Shown piece after piece: positions 24,793 to 34,163 of a stretch of DNA of 64,000 nt. The notes beneath the pieces are model-generated. The model did no database searches. It was not told where the DNA came from and saw only the letters and a program-made list of their open reading frames with translations. Both the position numbers and the translations under genes were made by a program. The stretch spans positions 1,068,001-1,132,000 of the forward strand of contig NZ_CP047050.1 of assembly GCF_009799805.1 (NCBI RefSeq). Reading direction: 5' to 3'. The first letter of the stretch is position 1. Each line of letters opens with the position of its first letter. The stretch comes from Myroides phaeus. GTDB lineage: Bacteria > Bacteroidota > Bacteroidia > Flavobacteriales > Flavobacteriaceae.

Positions 24793-26691
24793 CTAATATG
24801 GTTTTTCATCTCTACCTTCATAGTAGTTGATGAACGCTCTATTTACAACTCTATTTCCTCCAACTGTTGGGTAGTTACCAGTAAAGTACCAATCACCTAA
24901 GTTTTTAGGACAAGCAATGTGTAAATTATCAATAGTTTGGAATACTACTTTTACGTCAGATTTAATTTCTGAGTCTTTTACCATTTCTGCAATCTTATCA
25001 GATATTTCAGTATCAGTAAAAGGAGCGTAAATTTCTTTAACGTAGTTTATCACATCATTATCAGCAAAGTTTTCCTGAGCTTTAGAACGCGTGTAAACAT
25101 CGTCTACAAGGCTTAACATATTTCTTTCCTTCAATAGCTCAATAGCAGCTTGAAAAGCGATTAAACCTTCTAATTTAGCCATGTCAATACCATAGCAGTC
25201 AGGGTATCTAACTTGTGGTGCCGCAGAAACAACAACAATTTGTTTTGGGTTAAGGCGATCTAACATACGGATGATACTTTTCTTTAAAGTAGTACCACGT
25301 ACGATACTATCATCAATAATAACTAAGTTATCTGTAGGTTGAATAACACCATAAGTTACATCATAAACGTGTGCCACTAAGTCATCTCTACTGCTGTCAT
25401 CAGTAATGAATGTTCTAAGCTTAGCATCTTTTACTGCAATTTTTTCAGTTCTTAATTTAACTGATAAAATTTCTTGTAATTTCGCTTCAGACAACACCTC
25501 TTTATGCTTAAGGATATCTGCGATTTTTCGTTGGTTTAAGAAGTCTTGTGCTCCTTCAACCATACCATAGAAAGAAGTTTCAGAGGTATTAGGAATATAT
25601 GAAAAAACAGAGTTGTCTGTATCGTTATCAATAGCCTTTAAAACCTCTGGGAAAATAAGTTTACCCAAGTCTTTTCTCTCTTGATAAATCTCAGCATCAT
25701 TACCTCTTGAGAAATAAACACGTTCAAAAGAACAAGCTTTCAGTGGTAATGGATCTAAGATTTGTTCAAAGTGAACAGAGGCATCTTTACGGATGATAAT
25801 TGCTTTACCAGGATCAAGCTCTTTAATATCTTCAAAAGGAACATTAAAAGCAGTTTGAATAACAGGTCTTTCACTTGTTACAACAACAATTTCATCATTC
25901 TCATAATAAAAAGCAGGGCGAATACCCGCAGGGTCACGTAAAACGAAAGCATCTCCGTGTCCGATCATTCCCGCCATAGCGAATCCACCATCCCAGTTTT
26001 TAGAAGCTCTTCTCAAGATACGAGCAACATCTAAACGTTCACCAATCTTTGGAGAAGCCGCTCTTTTAGAATAGCCTTCCTCTTTAATTTTGTAGTATAA
26101 ATCTGTTACTTCATCATCTAAGAAGTGTCCGATTTTTTCCATTACAGTAATGGTGTCAGACATTTCTTTAGGATGTTGACCAAGGCTAACTAAATCTTGA
26201 AAAAGTTCGCGAACATTCGTCAAGTTGAAGTTTCCAGCAACAATTAAGTTTCTGTGCATCCAGTTGTTTTGACGTAAAAAAGGATGAACACTTTCAATAT
26301 TATTTTTTCCGAAAGTACCATAGCGAACGTGTCCTAAGAAAACCTCACCTAAATAAGGGATGTGTTTTTTCTGTAAGTCAACATTATTTACGTACTCTGG
26401 ATGTTCAAGCATTTCTTCGTTAATGCGTCCATTAACCTGCATGAAGATGTCTTGTATTGGTTGTGCTTTGTTAGAACGAACACGGCTGATGTAACGTTCG
26501 CCAGGCTCCATATCTAATTTGATACTTGCAAGGCCAGCTCCATCTTGCCCTCGATTGTGTTGTTTCTCCATCAACAAATACATTTTTTGTATAGGATAGA
26601 AAGTACTCCCGTACTTTTCTTTGTAATAGGATAACGGTTTTTTTAGTCTTAAAACCGCAATACCACATTCGTGTTTTAAAGCGTCGCTCAT
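24793..26691 (-). CDS. purF: Amidophosphoribosyltransferase-type protein, long form
   Basis: The 632-residue protein has an N-terminal class II glutamine amidotransferase domain (C9 in KHECGIAV, HNRGQDGAGLAS, HVRYGTFG) and a C-terminal phosphoribosyltransferase with the PRPP motif VIIDDSIVRGTT. PurF makes phosphoribosylamine from PRPP and glutamine, the first step of purine synthesis. Typical PurF has about 470-510 residues; this longer form is shared by Bacteroidota relatives as far as I know, with extra sequence between domains and at the C-terminus. C9 would need removal of the leader peptide. The PfkB kinase gene lies just upstream and purN is nearby. Confidence 0.85.
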   Translation of the reverse strand: MSDALKHECGIAVLRLKKPLSYYKEKYGSTFYPIQKMYLLMEKQHNRGQDGAGLASIKLDMEPGERYISRVRSNKAQPIQDIFMQVNGRINEEMLEHPEYVNNVDLQKKHIPYLGEVFLGHVRYGTFGKNNIESVHPFLRQNNWMHRNLIVAGNFNLTNVRELFQDLVSLGQHPKEMSDTITVMEKIGHFLDDEVTDLYYKIKEEGYSKRAASPKIGERLDVARILRRASKNWDGGFAMAGMIGHGDAFVLRDPAGIRPAFYYENDEIVVVTSERPVIQTAFNVPFEDIKELDPGKAIIIRKDASVHFEQILDPLPLKACSFERVYFSRGNDAEIYQERKDLGKLIFPEVLKAIDNDTDNSVFSYIPNTSETSFYGMVEGAQDFLNQRKIADILKHKEVLSEAKLQEILSVKLRTEKIAVKDAKLRTFITDDSSRDDLVAHVYDVTYGVIQPTDNLVIIDDSIVRGTTLKKSIIRMLDRLNPKQIVVVSAAPQVRYPDCYGIDMAKLEGLIAFQAAIELLKERNMLSLVDDVYTRSKAQENFADNDVINYVKEIYAPFTDTEISDKIAEMVKDSEIKSDVKVVFQTIDNLHIACPKNLGDWYFTGNYPTVGGNRVVNRAFINYYEGRDEKPY

Positions 26692-26726
26692 TTTTTAGTT
26701 GTGTGTGTGTTGGTGTTGAATAAATA

Positions 26727-26756
26727 AAAAAAGCCCCATAACTGAGGCTTATAAGT
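26727..26756 (-). terminator. Weak terminator after the PfkB kinase gene
   Basis: On the minus strand AAGCCTC and GGGGCTT flank AGTTAT, and a T-run follows, lying between the kinase and purF. Confidence 0.5.
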
Positions 26757-26761
26757 GTACA

Positions 26762-27691
26762 CTATTGTGTTAATTCGATATCGAATTGCGTTAACATTTT
26801 AAATTGTTGTAGTCTTTCAACCACTTCTTTATCATTTAGGTCTTCCATTCTCTGTGTCCCGAATTTCTCGACACAAAAAGAAGCAAGGTTAGAACCGTAA
26901 ATAATAGCGTTTTTCATATTCCTGAAGGATACATTGCTGCTCTGAGTAAGATACCCAGTAAATCCACCTGCGAAAGTATCACCAGCCCCTGTCGGGTCAA
27001 ACACTTCTTTCAGAGGTAAAGCAGGAGCAAAGAATACATCTTTGTTAGCAAACAATAAAGCTCCGTGTTCTCCTTTTTTAATAACGACAAACTTAGGTCC
27101 CATTTCATGAATAACTTCAGCCGCTTTTACCAGAGAGTATTCTCCAGATAATTGTCGAGCCTCCTCGTCATTAATTGTAATAACGTCAATTCTCTTTAAA
27201 ACCTCTTTTAATTCATCTAAAGCGCAGTTCATCCAAAAGTTCATTGTATCTAAAACAACTAATTTAGGTTTTTTAGTCATTTGGTCCAAAACTTTCATTT
27301 GAATATTTGGATGAAGATTACCTAACATAACTACATCAGAATCTTTGTAATCATTAGGTACAACTGGGTTGAAGTCTGCTAAAACGTTTAGTTGAGTATC
27401 TAACGTATCACGAGAATTTAGATCGTTGTGGTAGCGTCCGCTCCAAAAGAAAGTTTTACCTCCTTTTACAACTTCGATACCAGAAGTCTCGATATTTTTA
27501 CTTTTAAGTAAGTCTAAGTGTTCTTGTGGAAAATCTTCTCCAACTACAGAAACTATAGCTGATTTTACATTAAAGTGTGAGGCAGACAATCCGATGTATG
27601 TCGCTGCACCACCAAGTACTTTGTCTGTTTTTCCAAATGGAGTCTCAATTTCATCAAAGGCCACCGTCCCCACTATCAGTAATTTGTTCAT
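26762..27691 (-). CDS. PfkB-family carbohydrate or nucleoside kinase
   Basis: Starting at the ATG at 27691 the protein has 309 residues and begins MNKLLIVGTVAFDEI, normal for the family; a longer frame would add nine residues. The ribokinase fold is seen in GGAATYIGLSASHF, the anion-hole motif FDPTGAGDTFAGGFTGYL with the catalytic Asp in GAGD, and VIKKGEHGALLF. PfkB kinases phosphorylate sugars or nucleosides such as ribose or adenosine. Location next to purF suggests a nucleoside or ribose substrate, which is inference. Confidence 0.9.
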   Translation of the reverse strand: MNKLLIVGTVAFDEIETPFGKTDKVLGGAATYIGLSASHFNVKSAIVSVVGEDFPQEHLDLLKSKNIETSGIEVVKGGKTFFWSGRYHNDLNSRDTLDTQLNVLADFNPVVPNDYKDSDVVMLGNLHPNIQMKVLDQMTKKPKLVVLDTMNFWMNCALDELKEVLKRIDVITINDEEARQLSGEYSLVKAAEVIHEMGPKFVVIKKGEHGALLFANKDVFFAPALPLKEVFDPTGAGDTFAGGFTGYLTQSSNVSFRNMKNAIIYGSNLASFCVEKFGTQRMEDLNDKEVVERLQQFKMLTQFDIELTQ

Positions 27692-28087
27692 ATTTTTTGC
27701 TAAGAAATGAAGATGCAAATATATGTCAATACTTTTTTCAGTACAAAATTTAATGCCTAATATTAATTATTGTGTTTTATTTCAGTGGGTTATATCTGTT
27801 TTTAAGAGATAGTTTGAGTTCTTTTACTGAAGATTGTGTATTTAATCAACTTTCTTTCTCAACAATTGTGAATAATGTAATCTGTTTTCTTCAAAAAAAG
27901 GATGTCTCTTCAAATCGATAGGCTATTCTAAAGTTTAGAATCCTTTTGAAAGGAGATATTCCTATTATGTATGATGCTAACCATTAGTAAGGTTATAATT
28001 TCAATTAATATCCTTAGAGGAGTTGTTTTTTGAAGGTGTAGTATAGGATTGCCTGAGTTTAGAATGACATTTAATCGTAATTGGGTT

Positions 28088-28179
28088 GTAAATAAGTCGT
28101 AATTCGTTCGGAAAAAAGGCTTGTAGGTGAGGTAATTACGACTTATTTCCGACTTAAATACGACTAATACACGTTTAAA
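28088..28179. repeat. Structured intergenic repeat B (11-bp units, core and CGTTTAAA box)
   Basis: The arms AAATAAGTCGTAATT (left) and AATTACGACTTATTT (right) are perfect inverted copies. The core TTCGGAAAAAAGGCTTGT starts at 28107. On the right, units CGACTTATTTC, CGACTTAAATA and CGACTAATACA repeat with an 11-bp period, followed by CGTTTAAA at 28172, 65 nt after the core start. The arm sequence is unrelated to that of elements A and C. Confidence 0.75.
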
Positions 28180-28286
28180 GCCTTTGCTACTAAGATTTTT
28201 AGCTTGTTTTACTATACGGATTTTAGGGAATAGAAGTTGATAAAGAGAGTGTTTATTTTTTAATAGACTTGAATAAGGAAGTAATA

Positions 28287-28320
28287 AAAATGGCTATTGA
28301 GGTTCTCAATAGCCATTTTA
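28287..28320. terminator. Hairpin terminator downstream of rnhA
   Basis: AAAATGGCTATTGA and TCAATAGCCATTTT form a 14-bp perfect stem, just past the rnhA stop on the minus strand. Confidence 0.85.
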
Positions 28321-28327
28321 TATAAGT

Positions 28328-28798
28328 TTAATCGTTTAATTCGTAGTATTCATCGATGAGAGCATCTTTTTTATGAGAAGCCTGTACAGCTAATTGGTCA
28401 CATCGTTCATTCATTGGGTGATTATTATGTCCTTTTACCCATTTAAAGTCTACTCGGTGTTGTCTATAAATTTTAAGAAAACGTTGCCATAGATCAGGAT
28501 TTTTTTTGTCTTTATACCCTTTTTTCTCCCATGAGAACACCCATCCTTTAGATACTGAATCCACAACATACTTAGAGTCTGAGACAACAAGTACACTTGT
28601 TCCTGGATTTTTTAGTTTTTCGAGTCCCACAATAACAGCTAATAGTTCCATTCGGTTATTAGTTGTTAGACGGAATCCTTCAGAGAATTCTTTGAACACT
28701 TGTCGACCTGCCCATTCAAGAATTAACCCATAGCCACCAGGGCCTGGATTTCCACGAGAAGAACCGTCAGTGTATAATATAACTTGGTAATTATTCAT
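28328..28798 (-). CDS. rnhA: Ribonuclease HI
   Basis: The 156-residue protein is a complete type 1 RNase H: D11 in LYTDGSSRGNPGPGGYG, the Glu in NNRMELLAV, the Asp in VVSDSKYVVDSV and the last Asp in MNERCDQLA give the DEDD site. It degrades RNA in RNA-DNA hybrids. It overlaps the upstream purN gene by eight bases, so the two are translationally coupled. A basic protrusion (FSWEKKGYKDKKNPDLW) is present. Confidence 0.95.
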   Translation of the reverse strand: MNNYQVILYTDGSSRGNPGPGGYGLILEWAGRQVFKEFSEGFRLTTNNRMELLAVIVGLEKLKNPGTSVLVVSDSKYVVDSVSKGWVFSWEKKGYKDKKNPDLWQRFLKIYRQHRVDFKWVKGHNNHPMNERCDQLAVQASHKKDALIDEYYELND

Positions 28799-29366
28799 CT
28801 AAGTTAGCAAACAATAGTTTTTCAATAATTATAGGAAAGTGTTTATGTTCTAACACTTGAACTGCTTTAGCAACATCATCAGGTGAGAAATTAGGAAGGA
28901 CCGGAGTTGTGGCTTGAAAAATAATAGCCCCTTCGTCATAATTTTCATTTACAAAATGAATTGTAATTCCTGTTTCTGTTTCTTTATTATCAATAATTGC
29001 TTCATGAACAAAGTGGCCATACATACCTTTACCGCCATATTTAGGTAATAAAGCAGGGTGTATGTTAATCACTTTATTATAATAGTCTTTAAGTATTGCT
29101 TCTGGGAATTTCCATAAGAATCCAGCTAAAACAATTAAGTCAGGTTGAAATTCTTTTAGTTTTGAGGCAACAGTACCATCATTTAACATAGTTCTGTCAA
29201 AAATCGTAAAGGGAACATTTCTTTTTTCCGCTTTTTCTATTACCTTAGCGTTTTGGTTATTAACTAAAATAAGGTACTTATTTGCGATAGAATTCTGTTC
29301 AAAGTAATTGATGATGTTTTCTACGTTAGTGCCTGATCCCGAGGCGAATAGTGCTATTTTTTTCAT
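28791..29366 (-). CDS. purN: Phosphoribosylglycinamide formyltransferase
   Basis: Starting from the ATG at 29366 gives 191 residues opening MKKIALFASGSGTNVENII; the longer frame adds a spurious hydrophobic stretch. The motifs are typical: VLAGFLWKFP, NIHPALLPKYGGKGMYG (catalytic His) and GITIHFVNENYDEGAIIFQ with the active-site Asp. It transfers formyl from 10-formyl-tetrahydrofolate to GAR in purine synthesis. It overlaps rnhA by eight bases and sits near purF. Confidence 0.95.
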   Translation of the reverse strand: MKKIALFASGSGTNVENIINYFEQNSIANKYLILVNNQNAKVIEKAEKRNVPFTIFDRTMLNDGTVASKLKEFQPDLIVLAGFLWKFPEAILKDYYNKVINIHPALLPKYGGKGMYGHFVHEAIIDNKETETGITIHFVNENYDEGAIIFQATTPVLPNFSPDDVAKAVQVLEHKHFPIIIEKLLFANLDE

Positions 29367-29525
29367 GTTGTTGGTTGTTATTAAAAATAATAAAGTGCTG
29401 GAATTGAGTACAAAAAAAAGAATAATAACTGACAATAAATAGAAAAATAGCGATAAGTATTAATAATTTTTATAATTTCGCACCGACAATTAACATGGAA
29501 AATCAGGTTTTAAAATAAAGTTTTT

Positions 29526-29533
29526 TATTTTTG
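29526..29533 (+). promoter_or_regulatory. Possible -7 element (TATTTTTG) of acpP
   Basis: TATTTTTG matches TAnnTTTG and lies 30 bases before the acpP start. A -33 TTG is not evident. Confidence 0.35.
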
Positions 29534-29563
29534 CCTACGAAATTAAATTTAAAATTAAAGATT

Positions 29564-29800
29564 ATGTCAGACATTGCATCAAGAGTAAAAGCGATTATCG
29601 TTGACAAATTAGGTGTTGACGAGAACGAGGTTGTAGCAGAAGCAAGCTTCACTAATGATTTAGGAGCTGATTCACTAGACACTGTTGAGCTTATCATGGA
29701 GTTCGAAAAAGAATTCGATATTCAAATTCCAGATGATCAAGCAGAAAACATTGCTACAGTTGGTCAAGCTATCTCTTACATTGAAGAAGCTAAAAAATAA
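29564..29800 (+). CDS. acpP: Acyl carrier protein
   Basis: The 78-residue acidic protein (ATG at 29564, which gives the standard [18 protein letters not shown] start) carries the phosphopantetheine site S37 in [16 protein letters not shown]. It carries growing acyl chains in fatty acid synthesis. fabF follows 195 bases downstream on the same strand, the usual acpP-fabF-rnc order. A hairpin in the gap may act as attenuator or partial terminator, letting acpP be expressed more than fabF. Confidence 0.97.
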   Translation: MSDIASRVKAIIVDKLGVDENEVVAEASFTNDLGADSLDTVELIMEFEKEFDIQIPDDQAENIATVGQAISYIEEAKK

Positions 29801-29810
29801 TAACTAATAT

Positions 29811-29854
29811 CCCACGTGTGTTGTAAAACATCACGTGGGTGTTATTATTTTTTT
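29811..29854 (+). terminator. Hairpin between acpP and fabF
   Basis: CCCACGTG and CACGTGGG are perfect inverted copies around a 13-base loop, and an AT-rich T-run follows. It probably gives partial termination after acpP. Confidence 0.65.
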
Positions 29855-29995
29855 AATGACTAATTTTTATAGAAAAGAAAAGGACAGATTGGAAACAATC
29901 TAACGAATACAATCAAACAAACTACCCAATGTTTCCTTTTTTGTAAAGTGAAAGTTGGGATTTTTTTTTAAAGTACAAACCATAAAAGTTATTTT

Positions 29996-31249
29996 ATGAA
30001 ATTAAAGCGAGTTGTTGTAACAGGTTTAGGTGCCCTTACCCCAATTGGAAATAATATTCAAGAGTATTGGAACAACCTAATAAATGGAGTAAGCGGAGCT
30101 GCACCCATTACATATTTTGACGCTACCAATTTCAAAACTCAGTTTGCGTGTGAGGTTAAAAACTTCAACGTTGAGGATTATATTGAAAGAAAAGAAGCAC
30201 GTAAAATGGATCGCTACGCTCAGTTTGCTATGGTTAGTGCTGCAGAAGCGATACAAAATTCAAGTTTAGACCTTGACGTTATAGATTTAGATAGAGCTGG
30301 AGTAATCTGGGGATCAGGAATTGGAGGATTAGATACTTTCCAAAACGAAGTAACTAACTTTGTTACAGGAAATGGTACTCCAAAGTTTAATCCATTCTTT
30401 ATTCCAAAAATGATTGCTGATATTGCAGGTGGTCATATTTCTATGAAATACGGATTAAGAGGACCAAACTTTACTACAGTTTCAGCTTGTGCTTCATCTA
30501 CGAATGCTATAATTGATGCCTTTAACTACATTCGTTTAGGTATGGCAGATATTATGGTAACAGGAGGATCTGAAGCGGCAGTTACTATTGCAGGAATTGG
30601 AGGGTTTAATGCTATGCATGCTTTATCTACAAGAAACGATGATCCACAAACGGCATCTCGTCCAATGGACAAAGATCGTGAAGGGTTCGTTTTAGGAGAA
30701 GGAGCAGGAGCAATGATCTTAGAAGAATATGAGCACGCGAAAGCGAGAGGAGCTAAAATCTATTGTGAGATAGGTGGAGGTGGAATGTCTGCTGATGCGC
30801 ACCATTTAACAGCGCCACATCCAGAAGGATTAGGAGCAACGAATGTTATGCTTAACTGTTTAAGAGATGCTGGATTAGAGCCTAAAGATGTTGATGTTGT
30901 AAACTTACACGGAACTTCTACTCCATTAGGAGATATTGCTGAATCAAAAGCTATTTTAAAAGTATTTGGAGATCACGCATACGATATGAACCTTAACTCA
31001 ACAAAATCTATGACAGGACACTTATTAGGTGCTGCAGGAGTTATTGAGGCTATATCAGTTATTCTTTCAATAGAACATGGTATCGTTCCACCAACAATCA
31101 ATCACTTTACAGATGATGAAGCGATTGATCCTAAGTTAAACTTTACTTTTAACAAAGCGCAAAAACGTGATGTTAAAGTAGGTATGAGTAATACTTTTGG
31201 ATTTGGAGGACATAACGCTTGTGTTCTTGTTAAAAAATTAGAAGAGTAA
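29996..31249 (+). CDS. fabF: Beta-ketoacyl-ACP synthase II
   Basis: The 417-residue protein has the thiolase-fold condensing triad C165 (VSACASSTNA), H305 (NLHGTSTPLGD) and H342 (MTGHLLGAAG), plus the C-terminal NTFGFGGHNA. It condenses malonyl-ACP with acyl-ACP in fatty acid elongation. It follows acpP and is followed by rnc after twelve bases, so it forms the conserved acpP-fabF-rnc cluster. Confidence 0.97.
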   Translation: MKLKRVVVTGLGALTPIGNNIQEYWNNLINGVSGAAPITYFDATNFKTQFACEVKNFNVEDYIERKEARKMDRYAQFAMVSAAEAIQNSSLDLDVIDLDRAGVIWGSGIGGLDTFQNEVTNFVTGNGTPKFNPFFIPKMIADIAGGHISMKYGLRGPNFTTVSACASSTNAIIDAFNYIRLGMADIMVTGGSEAAVTIAGIGGFNAMHALSTRNDDPQTASRPMDKDREGFVLGEGAGAMILEEYEHAKARGAKIYCEIGGGGMSADAHHLTAPHPEGLGATNVMLNCLRDAGLEPKDVDVVNLHGTSTPLGDIAESKAILKVFGDHAYDMNLNSTKSMTGHLLGAAGVIEAISVILSIEHGIVPPTINHFTDDEAIDPKLNFTFNKAQKRDVKVGMSNTFGFGGHNACVLVKKLEE

Positions 31250-31261
31250 AATCATCGTTCA

Positions 31262-32011
31262 ATGATGAAAAAGCTACTAAATAAGATTTTTAGAAATTCC
31301 CGTTCCTTCACTGTTGAAGACGGGAATTTTTGTCGTAATGTATATCAGATAACAGGAATTAAGCCTGCAGAGATGTTGTATTACAAAGTAGCATTTACAC
31401 ACCGCTCAATGAATTTGCTTGACGAAGCTGGTAATCCTATAAATTACGAGCGATTAGAGTTTTTAGGTGATGCGATGTTAGGGTCTGTAATAGCTTCCTA
31501 TTTATATTTAGAAGTACCGAGTGGAGATGAAGGGTACTTAACAAAAATGCGTTCTAAAATTGTAAGCAGAGAAAACTTAAACCAAATTGGGAAAGATTTA
31601 AATCTGATTTCAAATGTAGAAAGTAAAATGGGTAACCAACAATTTGGAGAAAATATCCATGGAAACTTATTAGAAGCGTTAATTGGAGCTATATATTTAG
31701 ATCGTGGATATCCGGCATGTGAAAAATTTATTCATGAGAAGTTGTTGTCAACTGTTGCTGATATTCAAAAATTAGAAACAAAAATCACAAGCTATAAAAG
31801 CTTGTTGATAGAATGGTGTCAAAAAAGAAAGCATTCTTTTAAGTACGATACATTTGAAGAAGATACTGCCGAAGATGTGAAATATTTCGGAGTAAAACTT
31901 TATATAGATGAGAAAGTAATTGCACGAGCAAGAGCTACATCAAAGAAAAAAGCAGAAGAAAAAGCTTCTCAGCGAGCTTATTTTGCATTGCAAGAGCAAA
32001 TACAAAAATAG
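31262..32011 (+). CDS. rnc: Ribonuclease III
   Basis: The 249-residue protein has the RNase III catalytic signature NYERLEFLGDAMLGSV, with later acidic residues in HGNLLEALIGAIYLDRG, and a C-terminal double-stranded RNA-binding domain (about 175-245, ending KKKAEEKASQRAYFAL). It processes rRNA and structured RNAs. Two adjacent ATGs (31262 and 31265) could start it. It is tightly linked to fabF. Confidence 0.97.
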   Translation: MMKKLLNKIFRNSRSFTVEDGNFCRNVYQITGIKPAEMLYYKVAFTHRSMNLLDEAGNPINYERLEFLGDAMLGSVIASYLYLEVPSGDEGYLTKMRSKIVSRENLNQIGKDLNLISNVESKMGNQQFGENIHGNLLEALIGAIYLDRGYPACEKFIHEKLLSTVADIQKLETKITSYKSLLIEWCQKRKHSFKYDTFEEDTAEDVKYFGVKLYIDEKVIARARATSKKKAEEKASQRAYFALQEQIQK

Positions 32012-32086
32012 GATTATCAAGAAAAACTTAACAATTTGATAATCTATGTTGTCAGTCAATCTTAGGCACTGACAAAATAAAAGTTG

Positions 32087-32094
32087 TATATTTG
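32087..32094 (+). promoter_or_regulatory. Possible -7 element (TATATTTG)
   Basis: This exact TAnnTTTG match lies 18 bases before the IPExxxVDY gene. No -33 TTG is seen at the usual distance. Confidence 0.35.
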
Positions 32095-32111
32095 TAATAC
32101 ACAATTCTCAG

Positions 32112-32603
32112 ATGGGTATGGTAAAATATCGATTAGATGACTTAATTGATTATGATGATTATAAATTAATCGCTATTCATTCTTCGCGAAAAGAGGATTA
32201 TAAAGTGGTATATTTTATAAATTCAGTTTTAGAAATTTTTTTAGAACGAAGTAAGAACGATGTAGATATTCATACAGAAGATGGACGAGCTACGTTTTCT
32301 TTTTTTGAATATGATGATATAGATCATCATGTTTATTGGAAGTTAGTTTCCAATAAAGCCTTTTTAACCCCAGAATCAGGCGTGGACTCTCCACTATTTA
32401 CAAGTGTTCATCATCCAATAACAAAGCAAGGATATTTAGTTCCGGAATTAAAAGTAGTCGATTATCTAATTAAGATAGAAGAAGCAGATTACCAATTTGA
32501 TATTGGTACAATCATTGAGAAGTTAAATTCAATCAAAATAATTTCTACTGCTTATGAAATAAAGCAGGAGACGTTAAAAAATAAAAATAACCTAATTTTT
32601 TAA
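32112..32603 (+). CDS. IPExxxVDY-family protein of unknown function
   Basis: The 163-residue soluble protein contains VPELKVVDYLIKIE, the diagnostic IPExxxVDY motif of a small Bacteroidota family. There is no signal peptide or membrane segment and no catalytic motif. It ends four bases before the pyruvate kinase start, so the two are probably co-transcribed, as in relatives, where this gene commonly neighbours pyk. The function is not known to me. A start at 32118 is also possible. Confidence 0.85.
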   Translation: MGMVKYRLDDLIDYDDYKLIAIHSSRKEDYKVVYFINSVLEIFLERSKNDVDIHTEDGRATFSFFEYDDIDHHVYWKLVSNKAFLTPESGVDSPLFTSVHHPITKQGYLVPELKVVDYLIKIEEADYQFDIGTIIEKLNSIKIISTAYEIKQETLKNKNNLIF

Positions 32604-32607
32604 AAAT

Positions 32608-34038
32608 ATGGTAATTCAAAAGAAGACAAAAATTGTAGCAACATTAGGACCAGCTTCAAGCTCGAGAGAAGTGCTACACGATATGATAAAAGCTGGTGTA
32701 AACGTATTTAGAATCAATTTTTCGCATGCAGATTATACAGATGTAGAAGAGAAAATAGAGATAATCCGTTCACTAAATGCAGAATTTGGCTATACAACAT
32801 CTATTTTAGGAGACTTACAAGGTCCTAAATTAAGAGTAGGTGTTATGGCAGAGGATGTAATTGTTAATCCTGGTGATACAATTGTATTTTCTACAAAAGA
32901 AGAATTCAAGGGAGACGCAAATCGCGTTTATATGAATTATAAAAAATTCCCAACAGATGTAAACGCTGGTGAGAGAATTCTATTAGATGATGGTAAGTTG
33001 ATTTTTGAAGTTGTTGAAACTAATCAAGTTGACGAAGTAAAAGCTAAAGTTATTCAAGGAGGGCCTCTTAAGTCTAAAAAAGGAGTTAACCTACCAATGA
33101 CAAAGGTTTCATTACCAGCATTAACTGAGAAAGATATTAAGGATGCGATTTTCGCTTGTAAAATGCAAGTAGATTGGATGGCGTTATCTTTTGTTAGAAC
33201 ACCTGAGGATTTAATGGATTTACAGGCGTTAATTAATGAGCATTCAGATCATAAAATTCCAATTATAGCTAAGATTGAAAAACCAGAAGCAGTTAAAAAT
33301 ATCAAGAAATTGGTAGCTTATTGTGATGGTTTAATGGTAGCTCGTGGAGATTTAGGAGTTGAGATTCCTGCACAAGAGGTTCCATTGATTCAGAAAGAGC
33401 TTGTTCACGTTGCTAAGAATGCAAGAATACCTGTTATTATTGCTACGCAAATGATGGAAACAATGATTTCAAGTTTGACACCAACAAGAGCAGAGGTTAA
33501 TGACGTTGCTAACTCTGTAATGGATGGAGCTGATGCTGTTATGTTATCAGGAGAAACTTCAGTAGGAAGTTACCCAGTACAAGTAATCGAAAAGATGACT
33601 CAGATTATTCAAAGTGTTGAGGATTCTCCAATGATTAGCGTTCCTCAAAGTGCGCCTACAATTAAAACAAACAGATACATTACTAAAAATATTTGTTATC
33701 ACGCTGCTACAATGGCAAACGATATTGAGGCAAAAGCAATTTGTACGTTGACAAATAGTGGATATACAGCGTTCCAAATTTCTGCTTGGAGACCAAATAG
33801 TAATATTTTAGTTTTCTCATCAAATAAGAGAATTATTACGCAATTAAACTTATTGTGGGGAGTACAAGCTTTCTACTATGACAAGTTTGTAAGTACAGAT
33901 GAGACAATTGAAGATATTAACCGTATGGTTGAAGAAAAAGGATTTGCTACAAAAGGAGATATGGTAATTAACCTTGCGGCAATGCCGATAATTGAAAAAG
34001 GAATGGTTAATACATTGCGTATTTCAGAAGTAAAATAA
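32608..34038 (+). CDS. pyk: Pyruvate kinase
   Basis: The 476-residue protein has the family motifs: TKIVATLGPASS at the N-terminus, RINFSHADY, a B-domain insert (about 70-165), the active-site segment IAKIEKPEAVKNI and MVARGDLGVEIP. ATP is made from phosphoenolpyruvate and ADP in the last step of glycolysis. The C-terminal regulatory domain is full length. It is preceded at four bases by the IPExxxVDY gene and followed by a strong terminator. Confidence 0.97.
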   Translation: MVIQKKTKIVATLGPASSSREVLHDMIKAGVNVFRINFSHADYTDVEEKIEIIRSLNAEFGYTTSILGDLQGPKLRVGVMAEDVIVNPGDTIVFSTKEEFKGDANRVYMNYKKFPTDVNAGERILLDDGKLIFEVVETNQVDEVKAKVIQGGPLKSKKGVNLPMTKVSLPALTEKDIKDAIFACKMQVDWMALSFVRTPEDLMDLQALINEHSDHKIPIIAKIEKPEAVKNIKKLVAYCDGLMVARGDLGVEIPAQEVPLIQKELVHVAKNARIPVIIATQMMETMISSLTPTRAEVNDVANSVMDGADAVMLSGETSVGSYPVQVIEKMTQIIQSVEDSPMISVPQSAPTIKTNRYITKNICYHAATMANDIEAKAICTLTNSGYTAFQISAWRPNSNILVFSSNKRIITQLNLLWGVQAFYYDKFVSTDETIEDINRMVEEKGFATKGDMVINLAAMPIIEKGMVNTLRISEVK

Positions 34039-34066
34039 GTTTAGACGAAAGTTTAAATCAGTATAT

Positions 34067-34096
34067 AAAAGCCCATCAACAAGATGGGCTTTTTTA
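34067..34096 (+). terminator. Terminator of pyk
   Basis: AAAAGCCCATC and GATGGGCTTTTTT flank AACAA, giving a classic hairpin with T-run. Confidence 0.9.
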
Positions 34097-34109
34097 GTTT
34101 TAGGGTATA

Positions 34110-34146
34110 AAAAAACTCCGAAGTTTTAAACTCCGGAGTTTTTTAT
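34110..34146 (-). terminator. Terminator of the superoxide dismutase gene
   Basis: AAAAAACTCCG and CGGAGTTTTTT flank AAGTTTTAAACTC, the second of two adjacent hairpins, suited to the convergent minus-strand gene. Confidence 0.85.
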
Positions 34147-34163
34147 TTTAAAGAGCTAAATGA

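Larger units (their letters stand above)
27692..28327. other. Gene-free interval upstream of the PfkB kinase
   Basis: No coding sequence is apparent on either strand. The interval contains structured repeat B (28088-28179) and a hairpin terminator (28287-28320). The remainder (27720-28080) is AT-rich, with no recognisable element. Confidence 0.7.

Noticed and set aside
29811..29854. Riboswitch between acpP and fabF
   Set aside because: Only one simple hairpin with T-rich tail is visible; no complex conserved fold, so partial terminator is the simpler reading.
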